Below the pieces are notes generated by a model. It saw only the letters and a list, made by a program, of their open reading frames with translations, did not search any database and was not told the origin of the DNA. From assembly GCA_029237695.1 (NCBI GenBank), contig CM055265.1, forward strand, positions 114,240,067-114,304,066: a stretch of DNA of 64,000 bases. Direction: 5' to 3'. Each line of letters opens with the position of its first letter. The first letter of the stretch is position 1. Source of the DNA: Conchocele bisecta (Eukaryota > Mollusca > Bivalvia > Lucinida > Thyasiridae). This document shows, piece after piece, positions 1-7,691 of this stretch. The position numbers and the translations under genes were made by a program.

Positions 1-1304
1 GATAGAACTCGATGGTGCATCCAATTTACGAATTGGGGGTACTGGGTTCAATTGTGTATCTAATTTACGAATTGGGGGAGGTGTATCCATTTTGTGTTTT
101 ATGAAATCGGTTCCACTGTTGAACCCGATCATGTTGGGGGTGCGCTTGATGATATCCGTGTTCACGTTACCGTTGTGGCCGATTTTTTGATTGGCGGTGG
201 CGATTACGATCTGATTATTGTAACCGTCAACCGGGTCGTCTCGTAGTATCATATAGCTCGGCGCCATATAAAGACCTATTCCAAATACATAGTCTACTGG
301 GGTGCTGGCATTCTGCAAAACGTCTTGATAATTCTGGATCGCCTTCTCCAGGTCCACCCTAGCTGAGATGGCGTCCTCTACAAGTGCCAAGAATTGTTTT
401 TGTGCATCAAACGCTGTTCCCGTGCCCAGCATAGAACTGCGAGTTTGCTTCTGTGCGCCGAGGATGGCCCAGACGTATGTGCGAATGGAGTCGTTGACGC
501 GAGTAACCCCGGCCTGCGTGAACCCTAGACCCGTATCTAACATAAATGTACCCCACGCGTCCTGAACCTCAGCAGCCTGCTGTATGTAATCGACGTGAGC
601 CAGTTTCGGAGGTAACATTTTACAAGAAAACACGCCACAGTGCCGACCTCCAGACACTTTCGATCCGAAAGTCATAGTCGCTGGGTCAAAATTCCCGGCG
701 TTCCGACTGACGATGTGGTCACCGGAGTGATCGTGTCTAAAATCAGTCTGTGCCCAATTTCCAGACTGGCCCCGAATGAGAACGTCCCCGAGGCCGGTGC
801 TTGTAGGAAATGCTTTCTGTCTCCAGTCCGCGTCTTTTGAAACGTTAAATTCGTTACACAGTCTTTCAAACGCCATACGGTCGTATGCGTTGGAAATGGG
901 ATCCCAGGCGTCGTCTTAAGGTAGTGAAATACCTAGTTCTTTGAGAATCCTCCTAATAGTATAATACGCGTGAAAGTTGTAGACACTTCGGAGCATGACA
1001 TTCTTGGATGTCAGATGGTCTTTATGTGAAACTCCACACCCGGCTGTTGCGCACCATACAGCGAAATTTATTTGGTTCTGCCAAAACTGCATCGGTGTTG
1101 CTTCCACCCGTTTACCGCCTCCATCGTAGTAATCTTGGGCAGCCTATATTGTTCAAAGATGTTAGGGAAGTTGGTGGCAAAGCCCCTGTCCGGTCTAACC
1201 GTTACGGTTGGGTGTTCAAGGCGGTTAACAACGTCTTTTTGCGTGTGTTTACCTCCGACCGCGTACTTTGCATTAGAGTTAAAGCTAAATGCTTTGGTAT
1301 CCAT
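1..1304 (-). pseudogene. Hexon-like major capsid protein gene, broken and cut by the window edge
   Basis: This reads as the double-jelly-roll major capsid (hexon-like) protein of a Polinton/Maverick or adintovirus-like element, the protein that would build the virion shell. The start ATG is at 1304-1302. About 60 residues follow in one frame; the reading frame then shifts between roughly 1136 and 1108 and continues (includes FWQNQINFAVWC and ATAGCGVSHKD) to an in-frame TAA at 916-918. After that stop the same frame stays open for 305 codons to base 1, with segments such as DAWDPISNAYDR, FTQAGVTRVNDSIRTYVW, FDAQKQFLALVEDAI and VFGIGLYMAPS. Seen: one frameshift and one nonsense codon in otherwise protein-like sequence. 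Inferred: family identity, from overall appearance and the neighbouring penton-, fibre- and membrane-protein-like genes. The C-terminus lies outside the window. The gene is divergent from the penton-like gene, 14 bp away. Another large-virus capsid relative is possible. Confidence 0.66.
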
Positions 1305-1318
1305 TGAAAGATATTATT
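1305..1318. promoter_or_regulatory. 14-bp divergent intergenic gap between two capsid genes
   Basis: Only 14 bases (AT-rich, including GATATTATT) separate the hexon-like ATG on the minus strand from the preferred penton-like ATG on the plus strand. If both starts are right, the two promoters and 5' leaders must overlap the opposite coding sequences. That the genes are controlled together is inference. Confidence 0.35.
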
Positions 1319-2005
1319 ATGTTTGCTACTATCACTAATGTTCAAAAAGAGAGTTGTGAGCTTCAAAAATCAATCGACAACTGCTGCGGAAAACGCCGGG
1401 TGGGCCTCAGATCAATCACCTTCACGGTTGGATGGCAGAATGTGGGGAAGAGCGAAGGGTTTTACTATGTGAAGGATGGACAACAATTAGGTGTAAAGCT
1501 GCCTCACGGACTGTGGGGAATAAGACAGCTCAAAGATTTTGTCAACTCAGAGCTTGACTGTATAATCAACCTCACAGTATCGAAGGCTACCGGGCTCGCA
1601 ACAATGACCATCAGCACTGATAATAAGCTAGTGGTCTCCCCGGGGTTGGGTATTCAACTCGGTTTTAGAGAGACATACTCCTCAAACAAAGGAGTGTTTA
1701 CCCCCGGTGAGTACGTCGGTGATAACCCGGTGGACTTCGCCTTCACGAAAACTCTCAGGGTGCACCTGGATTGGGTGAACACGTCGTACAACACGGTAGA
1801 CGGATCCCCCAGCACATTACTGAAAACCGTGCAAGCCAGCGACTGTTTCTTTGGGGATACGGTGACCTTAGACTTCCCACACCCCGAGATGAAAGTTTTG
1901 GAAGCGGGACATATCCACGAATTTACGGTCTCTATTCTCGATGATCAAGCGAGAAAGTTGAATAACTATTACCCGATTTCGGTAGTTCTCGAAATTTCCA
2001 ATTGA
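1319..2005 (+). CDS. Penton-like minor capsid protein (Polinton/adintovirus-like), intact
   Basis: An uninterrupted 228-codon gene when begun at the ATG at 1319. An in-frame ATG at 1289 adds ten residues but would overlap the start of the divergent hexon-like gene, so I prefer 1319. The protein is beta-rich with no transmembrane segment. It runs from an ITFTVGWQNVGKSEGFYYV segment (residues about 33-51) through FTPGEYVGDNPVDFAFTKTL and VHLDWVNTSYNTVDG to a C-terminus ending YYPISVVLEISN. Size, composition and position between hexon-like and fibre-like genes fit the single-jelly-roll penton that caps capsid vertices in Polintons. This is inference from context; I see no diagnostic catalytic motif. 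The fibre-like gene's preferred start lies 33 bp after the stop. It appears undamaged although both flanking structural genes are broken. Confidence 0.55.
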   Translation: MFATITNVQKESCELQKSIDNCCGKRRVGLRSITFTVGWQNVGKSEGFYYVKDGQQLGVKLPHGLWGIRQLKDFVNSELDCIINLTVSKATGLATMTISTDNKLVVSPGLGIQLGFRETYSSNKGVFTPGEYVGDNPVDFAFTKTLRVHLDWVNTSYNTVDGSPSTLLKTVQASDCFFGDTVTLDFPHPEMKVLEAGHIHEFTVSILDDQARKLNNYYPISVVLEISN

Positions 2006-2015
2006 GTATAGGTGC

Positions 2016-2029
2016 CCAATATTATAATT
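2016..2029 (+). promoter_or_regulatory. AT-rich upstream block (candidate late-promoter element)
   Basis: CCAATATTATAATT ends 9 bp before the fibre-like ATG at 2039. The identical 14-mer occurs on the minus strand at 5144-5131, upstream of a small gene, and its core AATATTATAA also lies just upstream of the second small gene (5550-5541, minus). The shared position suggests a promoter element common to one virus-like element; the role is inference. Confidence 0.35.
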
Positions 2030-2038
2030 AATTTTATT

Positions 2039-3289
2039 ATGAGTATATACGGACCAGGTAGTTCTTCCGATTGGGTGACAAATTCAAAGCATTTGGAACC
2101 GGCAGAAGGTGGATTCATCTCGACAGAGGGCGACTTTTTAACTACTGAAAAAACCAAGGCCCTGATCAATAAAACTATATCGAAGGTCACAAACGGGATT
2201 CACAGGAGTATATCAGATGTTAGAGTAGAAGTGCTGACGGCGACTGCACAAATTGAGAAAGATCAGGCGGCTTATAAGGTGTTGCGCTCAGAAGACTCTC
2301 TCATCAGAGAAACGGAACTAAACGAACTAGGTAAAAAAATAACCAAATTTCGAAAAGAGAGCAGGTCGGATATTGATAAAGTCCGAGCAGACCGCCAGGC
2401 GGCCCTTACGTTGCGCTTAGAGGACTCTCTCATTAGAGATGCGGCATTTACCGAACTAGGTAAATAAATAACCAAATTTCGAAAAGAGGCCACGTCGGGT
2501 ATTGAGAAAGCCCGAGAAGACCACCAGGCAGCCCTTACGAAGGCTTATGAGGTGTTGCGCTCAGAGGACTCTCTCATAAGAGAAGCGGCGGTTGCCGAAC
2601 TAGATAAAAAATTAACCAAATTTCGAAAAGAGACTCGGTCGGGTATTGATAAAGTCCGAGAAGACCACCAGTCGAACCTTGCGGAGGCCATTGCGAAGGC
2701 TTATGATGCGTTGCGCTTAGAGGACTCTCTCAGTAAAGAAGCGACACTTACCGAACTAGACGAAAAGATAACCGAAGTTTCCGATAAACTGAAACATGAT
2801 CGTATAGCCACGACCAAAGCTCTTGAGGAGGCCTCTTATACGATTCGTACTGAGGCATATAACGCAAACAGTGCGCTTGCCGGAATAGTGCGAACAATGA
2901 AAACGCTAAAACGTGTCATAACAGTTTGGGCTGAGAAGCGGGGCCCATTGGTTGAGGGGCGTTATGAATATTCGTTCGGTGCCAAAGCGAGTAATAAATG
3001 TGGGGGATACGCTATGACAACTGCGGGTGAAGTTGTCCGAATGGCGGTCTGCTTGGTTAATGGTAGTGGTAAACCTGTGGGCGCGGTCGCGATAAATATT
3101 GTAGTAGATGGAGAAGAACGGGGGGTTGGAGTCACTAAAATCTCAGGAGATAGTTCGACGGTTGTTGCGTTCGCCGGTAATGATCGAATTAGACTTTCCC
3201 AAGGTAGTGTTATTAACTTTGTTACGAAAATCGGTGACCCAGAGAGTTCTTCCACTATTGTCTCATTGTTAATTGAACTTATTTTGTAA
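2039..3289 (+). pseudogene. Fibre-like receptor-attachment protein gene with one nonsense mutation
   Basis: A reading frame of about 416 codons that encodes a three-part protein. It has a short tail rich in Gly/Ser (begins MSIYGPGSSSDW), then a shaft of four degenerate 41-50-residue coiled-coil repeats (each with LRxEDSLxxE, then ELxxKITKFRKE and DxVRxDxQ-type segments; about 2279-2850), then a head of about 130 residues, beta-rich and ending in a hydrophobic strand (VSLLIELIL). This tail-shaft-head plan matches viral attachment fibres, which stand on the penton and contact host cells. An in-frame TAA at 2465-2467 sits in the second repeat. The first repeat has AAA at the matching codon, so a single A-to-T change explains the stop. 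I prefer the start at 2039 to an ATG at 2012, because the residues between look like AT-rich leader. The penton-like gene directly upstream supports the role. Confidence 0.55.
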
Positions 3290-3326
3290 ATACTAATATA
3301 TTGAACTAAATTTGTAAAATTTAAAT

Positions 3327-3962
3327 ATGAACGTATCACCGCTTCCAATTGTCAATACCGATCCATCAACACTGTATCCAACTCTCAATACCACTACATC
3401 AACACTGTATCCAATTAACGAAAGAAGTTCAGATTTTAGGTTGAATAATATCGTCGCTATGCAGGATATTTTAGTTAGAGAATGTGCAAATAGAAAAAGA
3501 CACGCTAACAAATATAAGCGTGCGGCGAAAATAGCTGAAGCATCTAGTACGGTTCTGGCAAGTTTATCTGTAATGAGTGGTGCGGGGACTGCTGCAACGC
3601 TATCTACAATTGTAACGGTTTTGAGTGGAATTACCGTTTTATCTGGAATACTTTGTATGGTAATTAGGGCGGTGAGTGGAAAACTCGAGAAAAAAAGTAG
3701 AAAACATGATAGAATATCCGTTCTTGCTAGGTCTACGAAAAATAGCATCGACGTTATGGTGTCCAAAGCGTTGGCCGATAAGAAAATATCAAATTTAGAG
3801 TTTGAATCCGTGGTGGAAGAAATGGGGAGATATGAAGAATTAAAAAATGATATAAGAATCAAGGCGCGCGCCACCATGCCCAAAATTGAGTGTACTGATT
3901 GGGATAAATTTAGGGTAAAACTTGGAAATAAAGTCGGAGGAAATGTTACAGCACCATTATAA
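3327..3962 (+). CDS. 211-residue membrane protein of a Polinton/adintovirus-like element
   Basis: An intact gene 37 bp after the fibre-like gene. The N-terminus (residues 1-30) is Ser/Thr/Pro-rich with two near-repeats ending STLYP. A basic stretch (about 51-66) precedes a long hydrophobic, Gly/Ala/Ser-rich region at about 73-118, enough for one long or two short membrane helices. The C-terminal half is charged and helical and contains KALADKKISNLEFESVVEEM (about 147-166), which looks like half an EF-hand-type helix-loop-helix, then a YEELKNDIRIKA helix. I have the impression that such proteins accompany fibre-like genes in invertebrate Polintons, but cannot cite a named family. A capsid-associated or membrane-disrupting role is possible; the function is unknown. 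The upstream leader is very AT-rich (AATTTAAATATG at the start). Confidence 0.5.
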   Translation: MNVSPLPIVNTDPSTLYPTLNTTTSTLYPINERSSDFRLNNIVAMQDILVRECANRKRHANKYKRAAKIAEASSTVLASLSVMSGAGTAATLSTIVTVLSGITVLSGILCMVIRAVSGKLEKKSRKHDRISVLARSTKNSIDVMVSKALADKKISNLEFESVVEEMGRYEELKNDIRIKARATMPKIECTDWDKFRVKLGNKVGGNVTAPL

Positions 3963-4059
3963 AATAATTTTTTAAAAAATAATTAATTAATTATATTGGT
4001 GCAGTAAACAGTTTATTAATTAATAATTTTGAAAAATTAAGAAAATTATTAACAACAAT
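3963..4059. other. AT-rich non-coding spacer
   Basis: Strongly AT-rich sequence after the membrane-protein gene, with runs of AATTAATTAATTA. No gene is visible. It could be the 3' untranslated region or promoter-free spacer of the virus-like element. Confidence 0.4.
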
Positions 4060-4145
4060 AAAAAAAAAAAAGTTAAGGTCCCACCGAGGCTCGAACCCGC
4101 GCCAGCAAAACCCTTTTGGGCTCATCCCATTAAGCCTTCGCTTTA
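4060..4145 (-). ncRNA. tRNA-like pol III unit (degenerate tRNA or tRNA-derived RNA)
   Basis: On the minus strand an A-box-like GGCTTAATGGG (4136-4126) is followed by a B-box GGTTCGAGCCT (4097-4087) and then a 12-T run (4071-4060), a textbook pol III terminator at tRNA spacing. The D arm folds perfectly (GCTT pairing with GAGC, GG in the loop) and the T arm pairs at four of five positions. The anticodon arm is abnormal (CAAAA-GGG-TTTTG, a three-base loop) and the adjacent upstream bases do not pair with the acceptor 3' strand. So this is not a normal tRNA. It may be a tRNA pseudogene, the head of a tRNA-derived SINE, or a small pol III RNA carried by the virus-like element. Confidence 0.4.
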
Positions 4146-4162
4146 AATCTCTTCTCTTCTCG

Positions 4163-4230
4163 TTTGTTTGGCTTAGTGGGATGTGTCACGCTCACATCTC
4201 CTCCACCCCATCATTGGACCGATACCGCGG
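4163..4230 (+). ncRNA. Second, opposed tRNA-like unit (weak)
   Basis: On the plus strand TGGCTTAGTGGG (4169-4180) is a good A-box. A five-pair stem ATGTG/CACAT with a seven-base loop TCACGCT (4181-4197) sits where an anticodon arm would be, and GGACCGATACC (4216-4226) matches the B-box at 9 of 11 positions. The A-box forms a 14-bp inverted repeat with the A-box of the minus-strand unit (4123-4136 against 4170-4183, one mismatch), so the two face away from each other. No clear T-run terminator follows. Loop position 33 is C rather than the nearly invariant T. Confidence 0.25.
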
Positions 4231-4745
4231 ACCCCTCCTCTTCATTACCTCCATCCGCTATAATGTGTAGAGCAGCCAGAGTGAAGTACATGTGGCAAAA
4301 CCTATCTCACTGTTGAGATATTAGTGCCGGCGTCCCGACAATGAACTGTGTTTATTTCTCGTATATAAACCTAACTTTATTGATGAAAATATTATAAATA
4401 ATTTTATTAAAATTATTAAAATAATTTTATTAAAATTATTTAATTAAATAACGAACCATCCCGGAAATTCGTGAACTATATAACCCTCACTAAGTGTTTA
4501 TAAACTGTGTACACACCACCTGTGTAAATTGATAGCCCGTTTACAAACCATCGATAAGGCTATAAATATCCGTGTTTGTATTATATATTACAGTGTGTTT
4601 ATTTTCCGTCCCGGAAGACGTAATCGTGTAAATCTCTCTATAAAATGGACACTTAATATACGTGTAAGGTGGGACACCTAATTTGCATGTTCATAACACG
4701 TGTAATTGGAACATTGTCGTCTGCTTGGTGTGATTACAACATAAA
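4231..4745. other. Non-coding, AT-rich spacer
   Basis: No gene recognised. It contains AT-rich near-repeats at 4380-4450 (ATTTTATTAAAATTATT type) and several TATAAATAT or TATAAAATGG strings that could be TATA boxes. It may be non-coding sequence of the virus-like element. Confidence 0.35.
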
Positions 4746-5114
4746 TTAGTTCTGTTCAATAATAATTTTTTCAATATCTTTATAAGCAATATCGTAGAAA
4801 TGTATATTCGTAAACGAACCTTTGGGTTTTAACAATTTTAAATAATACACCTTAGTTTCATATCCGATACGCATTATCCGTCTTAATGTTTGTATTTGCC
4901 TCTTTTATAGTTGACATAATTGACGGTATAATATTGTAAATGCAACGTTTTTATCGGAGCATAATAAATTACGCTGGTATTTCATGTATTCGATATCGAC
5001 TTGTGTTCTCATTTTATAGAATTTATATACAGGATTATTACCCCCGTAAGCTTCGTAAACTTCTTCAACACAGTCATTAAAAATTTTCAATTCCAATTGA
5101 TTTGTATTATCCAT
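4746..5114 (-). pseudogene. Small unknown gene, broken copy of a tandem pair
   Basis: Start ATG at 5114-5112. Sixty-nine residues are read before an in-frame TAA (4907-4905), and the same frame then continues to a TAA at 4748-4746, giving about 122 codons. The continuation aligns with the intact neighbour downstream of its QLC segment: both end in SFTxxxFYDI followed by an acidic, hydrophobic helix. Both start MDN and share DIEYMKYQRNLL, SDKNVAFTILY and QLC. So this is a full-length copy with one nonsense codon. I do not recognise the family; it has no signal peptide or membrane segment. The shared upstream block at 5144-5131 suggests it belongs to the same element as the fibre-like gene. Confidence 0.5.
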
Positions 5115-5130
5115 TTTATAATTTTCTTAA

Positions 5131-5144
5131 AATTATAATATTGG
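5131..5144 (-). promoter_or_regulatory. Shared AT-rich upstream block
   Basis: The reverse strand reads CCAATATTATAATT, identical to the block ahead of the fibre-like gene. It lies 16 bp before this small gene's ATG. A candidate promoter element; AT-rich matches can arise by chance. Confidence 0.35.
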
Positions 5145-5161
5145 TAGTTGTTTTTTTCTGT

Positions 5162-5536
5162 TCAATTTCCAATTTCTAATAATAATTTTCCAATTTCTTC
5201 GTTAAAAGTGATGTCGTAGAAACGCATATCCGTAAACGAATCGTTGATTTTAAACTGTTTTATAAAATTAGTTTGATAATGTTTCGGTAGTGTTTCTCCG
5301 ATCCTATTTAGTCGCTTCATTACGCAAATTTGATACTTGTACCAGCAACATAATTGCTGGTATAATATTGTAAATGCAACGTTTTTATCGGAGCGCAATA
5401 AATTACGCTGATATTTCATGTATTCGATATCGCATAGTGTTCTCATTTTACAGTGTTTTAATGCTGTAGAAACATCGTAAAATTCTTCAACAAAGACATT
5501 ACACGATTCCAATTCGTTGCGTATTTTATTATCCAT
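5162..5536 (-). CDS. Small unknown protein, intact copy of a tandem pair
   Basis: A 124-residue open frame on the minus strand, 47 bp upstream of its broken paralogue's start. The protein is soluble-looking and probably helical, rich in Asn, Lys, Ile and Tyr, with a central DIEYMKYQRNLLRSDKNVAF stretch and a Cys-Trp-Tyr cluster (QLCCWYKYQ). Conservation with the neighbour covers the full length, including both ends, which argues that this is a real protein-coding family. AATATTATAA lies 4 bp before the ATG. I cannot assign a function. It may be an accessory gene of the adjacent Polinton-like element or an independent duplicated gene. Confidence 0.5.
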   Translation of the reverse strand: MDNKIRNELESCNVFVEEFYDVSTALKHCKMRTLCDIEYMKYQRNLLRSDKNVAFTILYQQLCCWYKYQICVMKRLNRIGETLPKHYQTNFIKQFKINDSFTDMRFYDITFNEEIGKLLLEIGN

Positions 5537-5559
5537 TTTGTTATAATATTTTATTATAA

Positions 5560-5767
5560 CCTATGAAATTTATCTGTTCAATTGGTCGTGAAAATAACAT
5601 GATGTATTTATGACACCAATCTTTGGATTTTTGGATTTTTTCGGGGGTGGTGGGGGACAATTTCCTTGTTAACCAATTTTTTATTTTTCGGGGGTGGTGG
5701 GGGTAGTGTAGAGGGGTGAAAATGATACCAACGTAGGTGGTATCATTTTGGCTCCCTATATACTACT
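5560..5767. other. G-rich near-repeat and short inverted repeat
   Basis: Two copies of TTCGGGGGTGGTGGGG (about 5641 and 5688) lie 47 bp apart. They precede an inverted repeat AAAATGATACCA/TGGTATCATTTT (5719-5730 against 5738-5749, 7-bp loop). This could be near the right end of the virus-like element; no terminal repeat can be confirmed. Confidence 0.35.
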
Positions 5768-5856
5768 CGAATTGTTAAATTGAGGGAACGAATTGTTATT
5801 TCGTGGGAACGAATTGTTAAATTGAGAGAACAAATTGTTATTTCGTGGGGAAAAAA
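5768..5856. mobile_element. FB-family foldback element, single arm fragment (FB1)
   Basis: Tandem 21-bp units of the type GGGAACGAATTGTTATTTCGT, four visible, in one orientation only. Compare the full inverted-arm copies at 7.7 and 8.6 kb. Confidence 0.6.
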
Positions 5857-6434
5857 TTAATAAAAAAAGAATGAAAAGTCATGCAGTGCATGATGTTATT
5901 AGCCGATCAAATCAGGGTTCGATATATGTCGACATTTTAGTAGTTACGGAATCTCAGGGAAAAGTGAGAGAAGTGTTGATTTCCTCTCCAACCAAATTCT
6001 CCCAGTTATATTTAGCTATCATTAATATCTGATCATAGCAATACTTATGGTAGTCATATGTAAACAATATTATTCCAGTTGAAATAATTAACCTTTGAAT
6101 ATAGGTGAAGGCGCTTAGCATTACACAAATATGTATCAAGTCAACCGAAATCTCATAAATACCCGATTTTTGGTGGCCATCTTGAAAAGATGATAATTAT
6201 ATACTGAATATTAGCGTAGCTTACGTAAATTCTTTAATATATCCATCAGAAATGTTTTTTAACAACTTACACCAATTTCCAAGTTAAGGACCATAACCTA
6301 TTGGCTCATATATTGGCAAGTTTCTACTTCCGTCAAGCATAAAGTTCAATGACCCAAGTTTATAAAGACACCGGGTGCCATAAATTAACACGAGGTGCCG
6401 GCATCTTATATATTTAACTGCCCTTGGACTAGAA
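5857..6434. other. No gene recognised
   Basis: Low-complexity, AT-rich sequence. A TTAGCCGATC string (5898-5907) recurs in the palindrome at about 6700-6733. Nothing else is supported. Confidence 0.3.
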
Positions 6435-6562
6435 GGCAAACCGCCTAACTTTAGTTTACCGAACTATTGTAGATAAAACGTTTATTTATAGCCAAATTGC
6501 AAACCGTCTAACTTTAGTTTACCGAACTCTTGTAGTGAAAACGTTTATTTATAGCCAAATTG
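6435..6562. repeat. 64-bp direct tandem duplication
   Basis: Two adjacent copies (6435-6498 and 6499-6562) beginning GCAAACCGYCTAACTTTAG and ending AGCCAAATT. They differ at only a few positions, so the duplication is fairly recent. Confidence 0.6.
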
Positions 6563-6955
6563 TGTTATTTCGCTATATTTAAAGTTTTCAACAGAGATAA
6601 TGGCCAAACATGAACAATCATCCGGTTGATGTAATTTGGAAGTGATACAACATATTTCGCGTTTGTAAATTACAGAATACAGGAGAAAATGGTGTCAATA
6701 TATTAGCCGATCTATAAATAGATCGGCTAATAATTATACGCCCCCTGTGGGGCTCCGTAGGTACGAGTATGGGGTAGGAGACATAGAGCACAGTTGTCAG
6801 CCATTACGGTCGACAATCCACACACTGAAGCTCGCGTAGTATCGTACATGCGGACGAACCGTGCTCTCAGTATTACTGTTCTAAACACAGCCACATTTCG
6901 CTCACATTTGAACAGGCCCTGGAATTACATTCCTTGTTGTATGTCGCAGATACTG
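6563..6955. other. Short palindrome and FB-like terminus
   Basis: ATTAGCCGATCTA pairs with TAGATCGGCTAAT around 6702-6732. At about 6742-6762 lies CCCCCTGTGGGGCTCCGTAG, the terminal sequence seen at the ends of FB elements, here without an adjacent arm. No gene is visible. Confidence 0.4.
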
Positions 6956-7197
6956 GGGGCAGTTTCACTAAACTTCGTACGACTAAAGTGTTCGTAAGTA
7001 CAACATTATGATAGTCTGTAAATTGTACATTAACAATGTTTTCTTGTAAACAATTATTGGATTTACATTTATTGAGCATAGGCTGCATATGCAGCCTATG
7101 CTCAATAAATGTAAATCCATCAATTGAAATTTACAGACGATCCTAAATTTGCAATTACGAACATTTTAGTCGTACGAAGTTTAGTGAAACGGACCCC
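6956..7197. mobile_element. MITE family A, full-length
   Basis: Inverted termini GTTTCACTAAACTTCGTACG, with a second shorter palindrome at the centre (GGCTGCATATGCAGCC, about 7080-7095, flanked by ATTTACATTTATTGAGCATA and its complement). No coding capacity. Nine copies are in this window. Confidence 0.75.
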
Positions 7198-7204
7198 TGA
7201 ACAT

Positions 7205-7292
7205 CTGTTGGCAATCCCATTCAAGCAATTTGATTTGCTGAGTCTGTGCTGGAGCACAACACAGGCTCAGCCATTGAAGTTGCTTAAGTGAA
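7205..7292. mobile_element. Family W palindrome
   Basis: Imperfect inverted repeat with arms containing CAAGCAATTTGATT and TGAGTCTGTGCTG. Related copies are at about 22005 and 60625. Confidence 0.5.
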
Positions 7293-7429
7293 ATGGGTCC
7301 TTGATTTCGTACATCAGTCACAAATAGTACTTGGAAAATTGACAAAATAGTACTTGGAAAATTGACGAAATAATCAGAATTCATGTAAACCTGTAATTCC
7401 ATTTTTCGATGAACTTACGGCGACTCATA

Positions 7430-7550
7430 TATATGGGACACGCCATGTGATTTTGTATCTTAGAAGATGTGCGAATTATCAATTTATTTACGATAGTTTC
7501 CGTAAATGACGTCGAAGATTGACGAAATATTTGGAGAAAACGCCGAATAG
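7430..7550. mobile_element. MITE family M fragment
   Basis: Starts TATGGGACACGCCATGTGAT and continues TTTTGTATCTTAGAAGATGT, matching the family M terminus; the other end is missing. The following ~140 bp show nothing recognisable. Confidence 0.5.
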
Positions 7551-7691
7551 ATATTACAAGTATTAATAATCATGTTGTGATGGAAACAAAAATCATGATC
7601 CAAAAGCTAAAATGGTTTAATTTTATAATCTAATCGTGTTTATGAACACAATGAATCGCTTATCAAATATATGGATTTTACGGAATTTTCT

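Noticed and set aside
368..1338. Plus-strand open frames (368-565, 640-840, 1008-1307, 1072-1338)
   Set aside because: Shadows of the minus-strand hexon-like gene.
3293..3883. 196-codon open frame on the minus strand
   Set aside because: Antisense shadow of the 211-residue membrane-protein gene, which has better composition and context.
4072..4145. Functional tRNA gene
   Set aside because: Anticodon loop has three bases instead of seven and the acceptor stem does not pair, so only a tRNA-like unit is claimed.
3963..5767. Polinton terminal inverted repeat at the right edge of the virus-like block
   Set aside because: No matching inverted end can be seen because the left end is outside the window; the boundary stays undefined.
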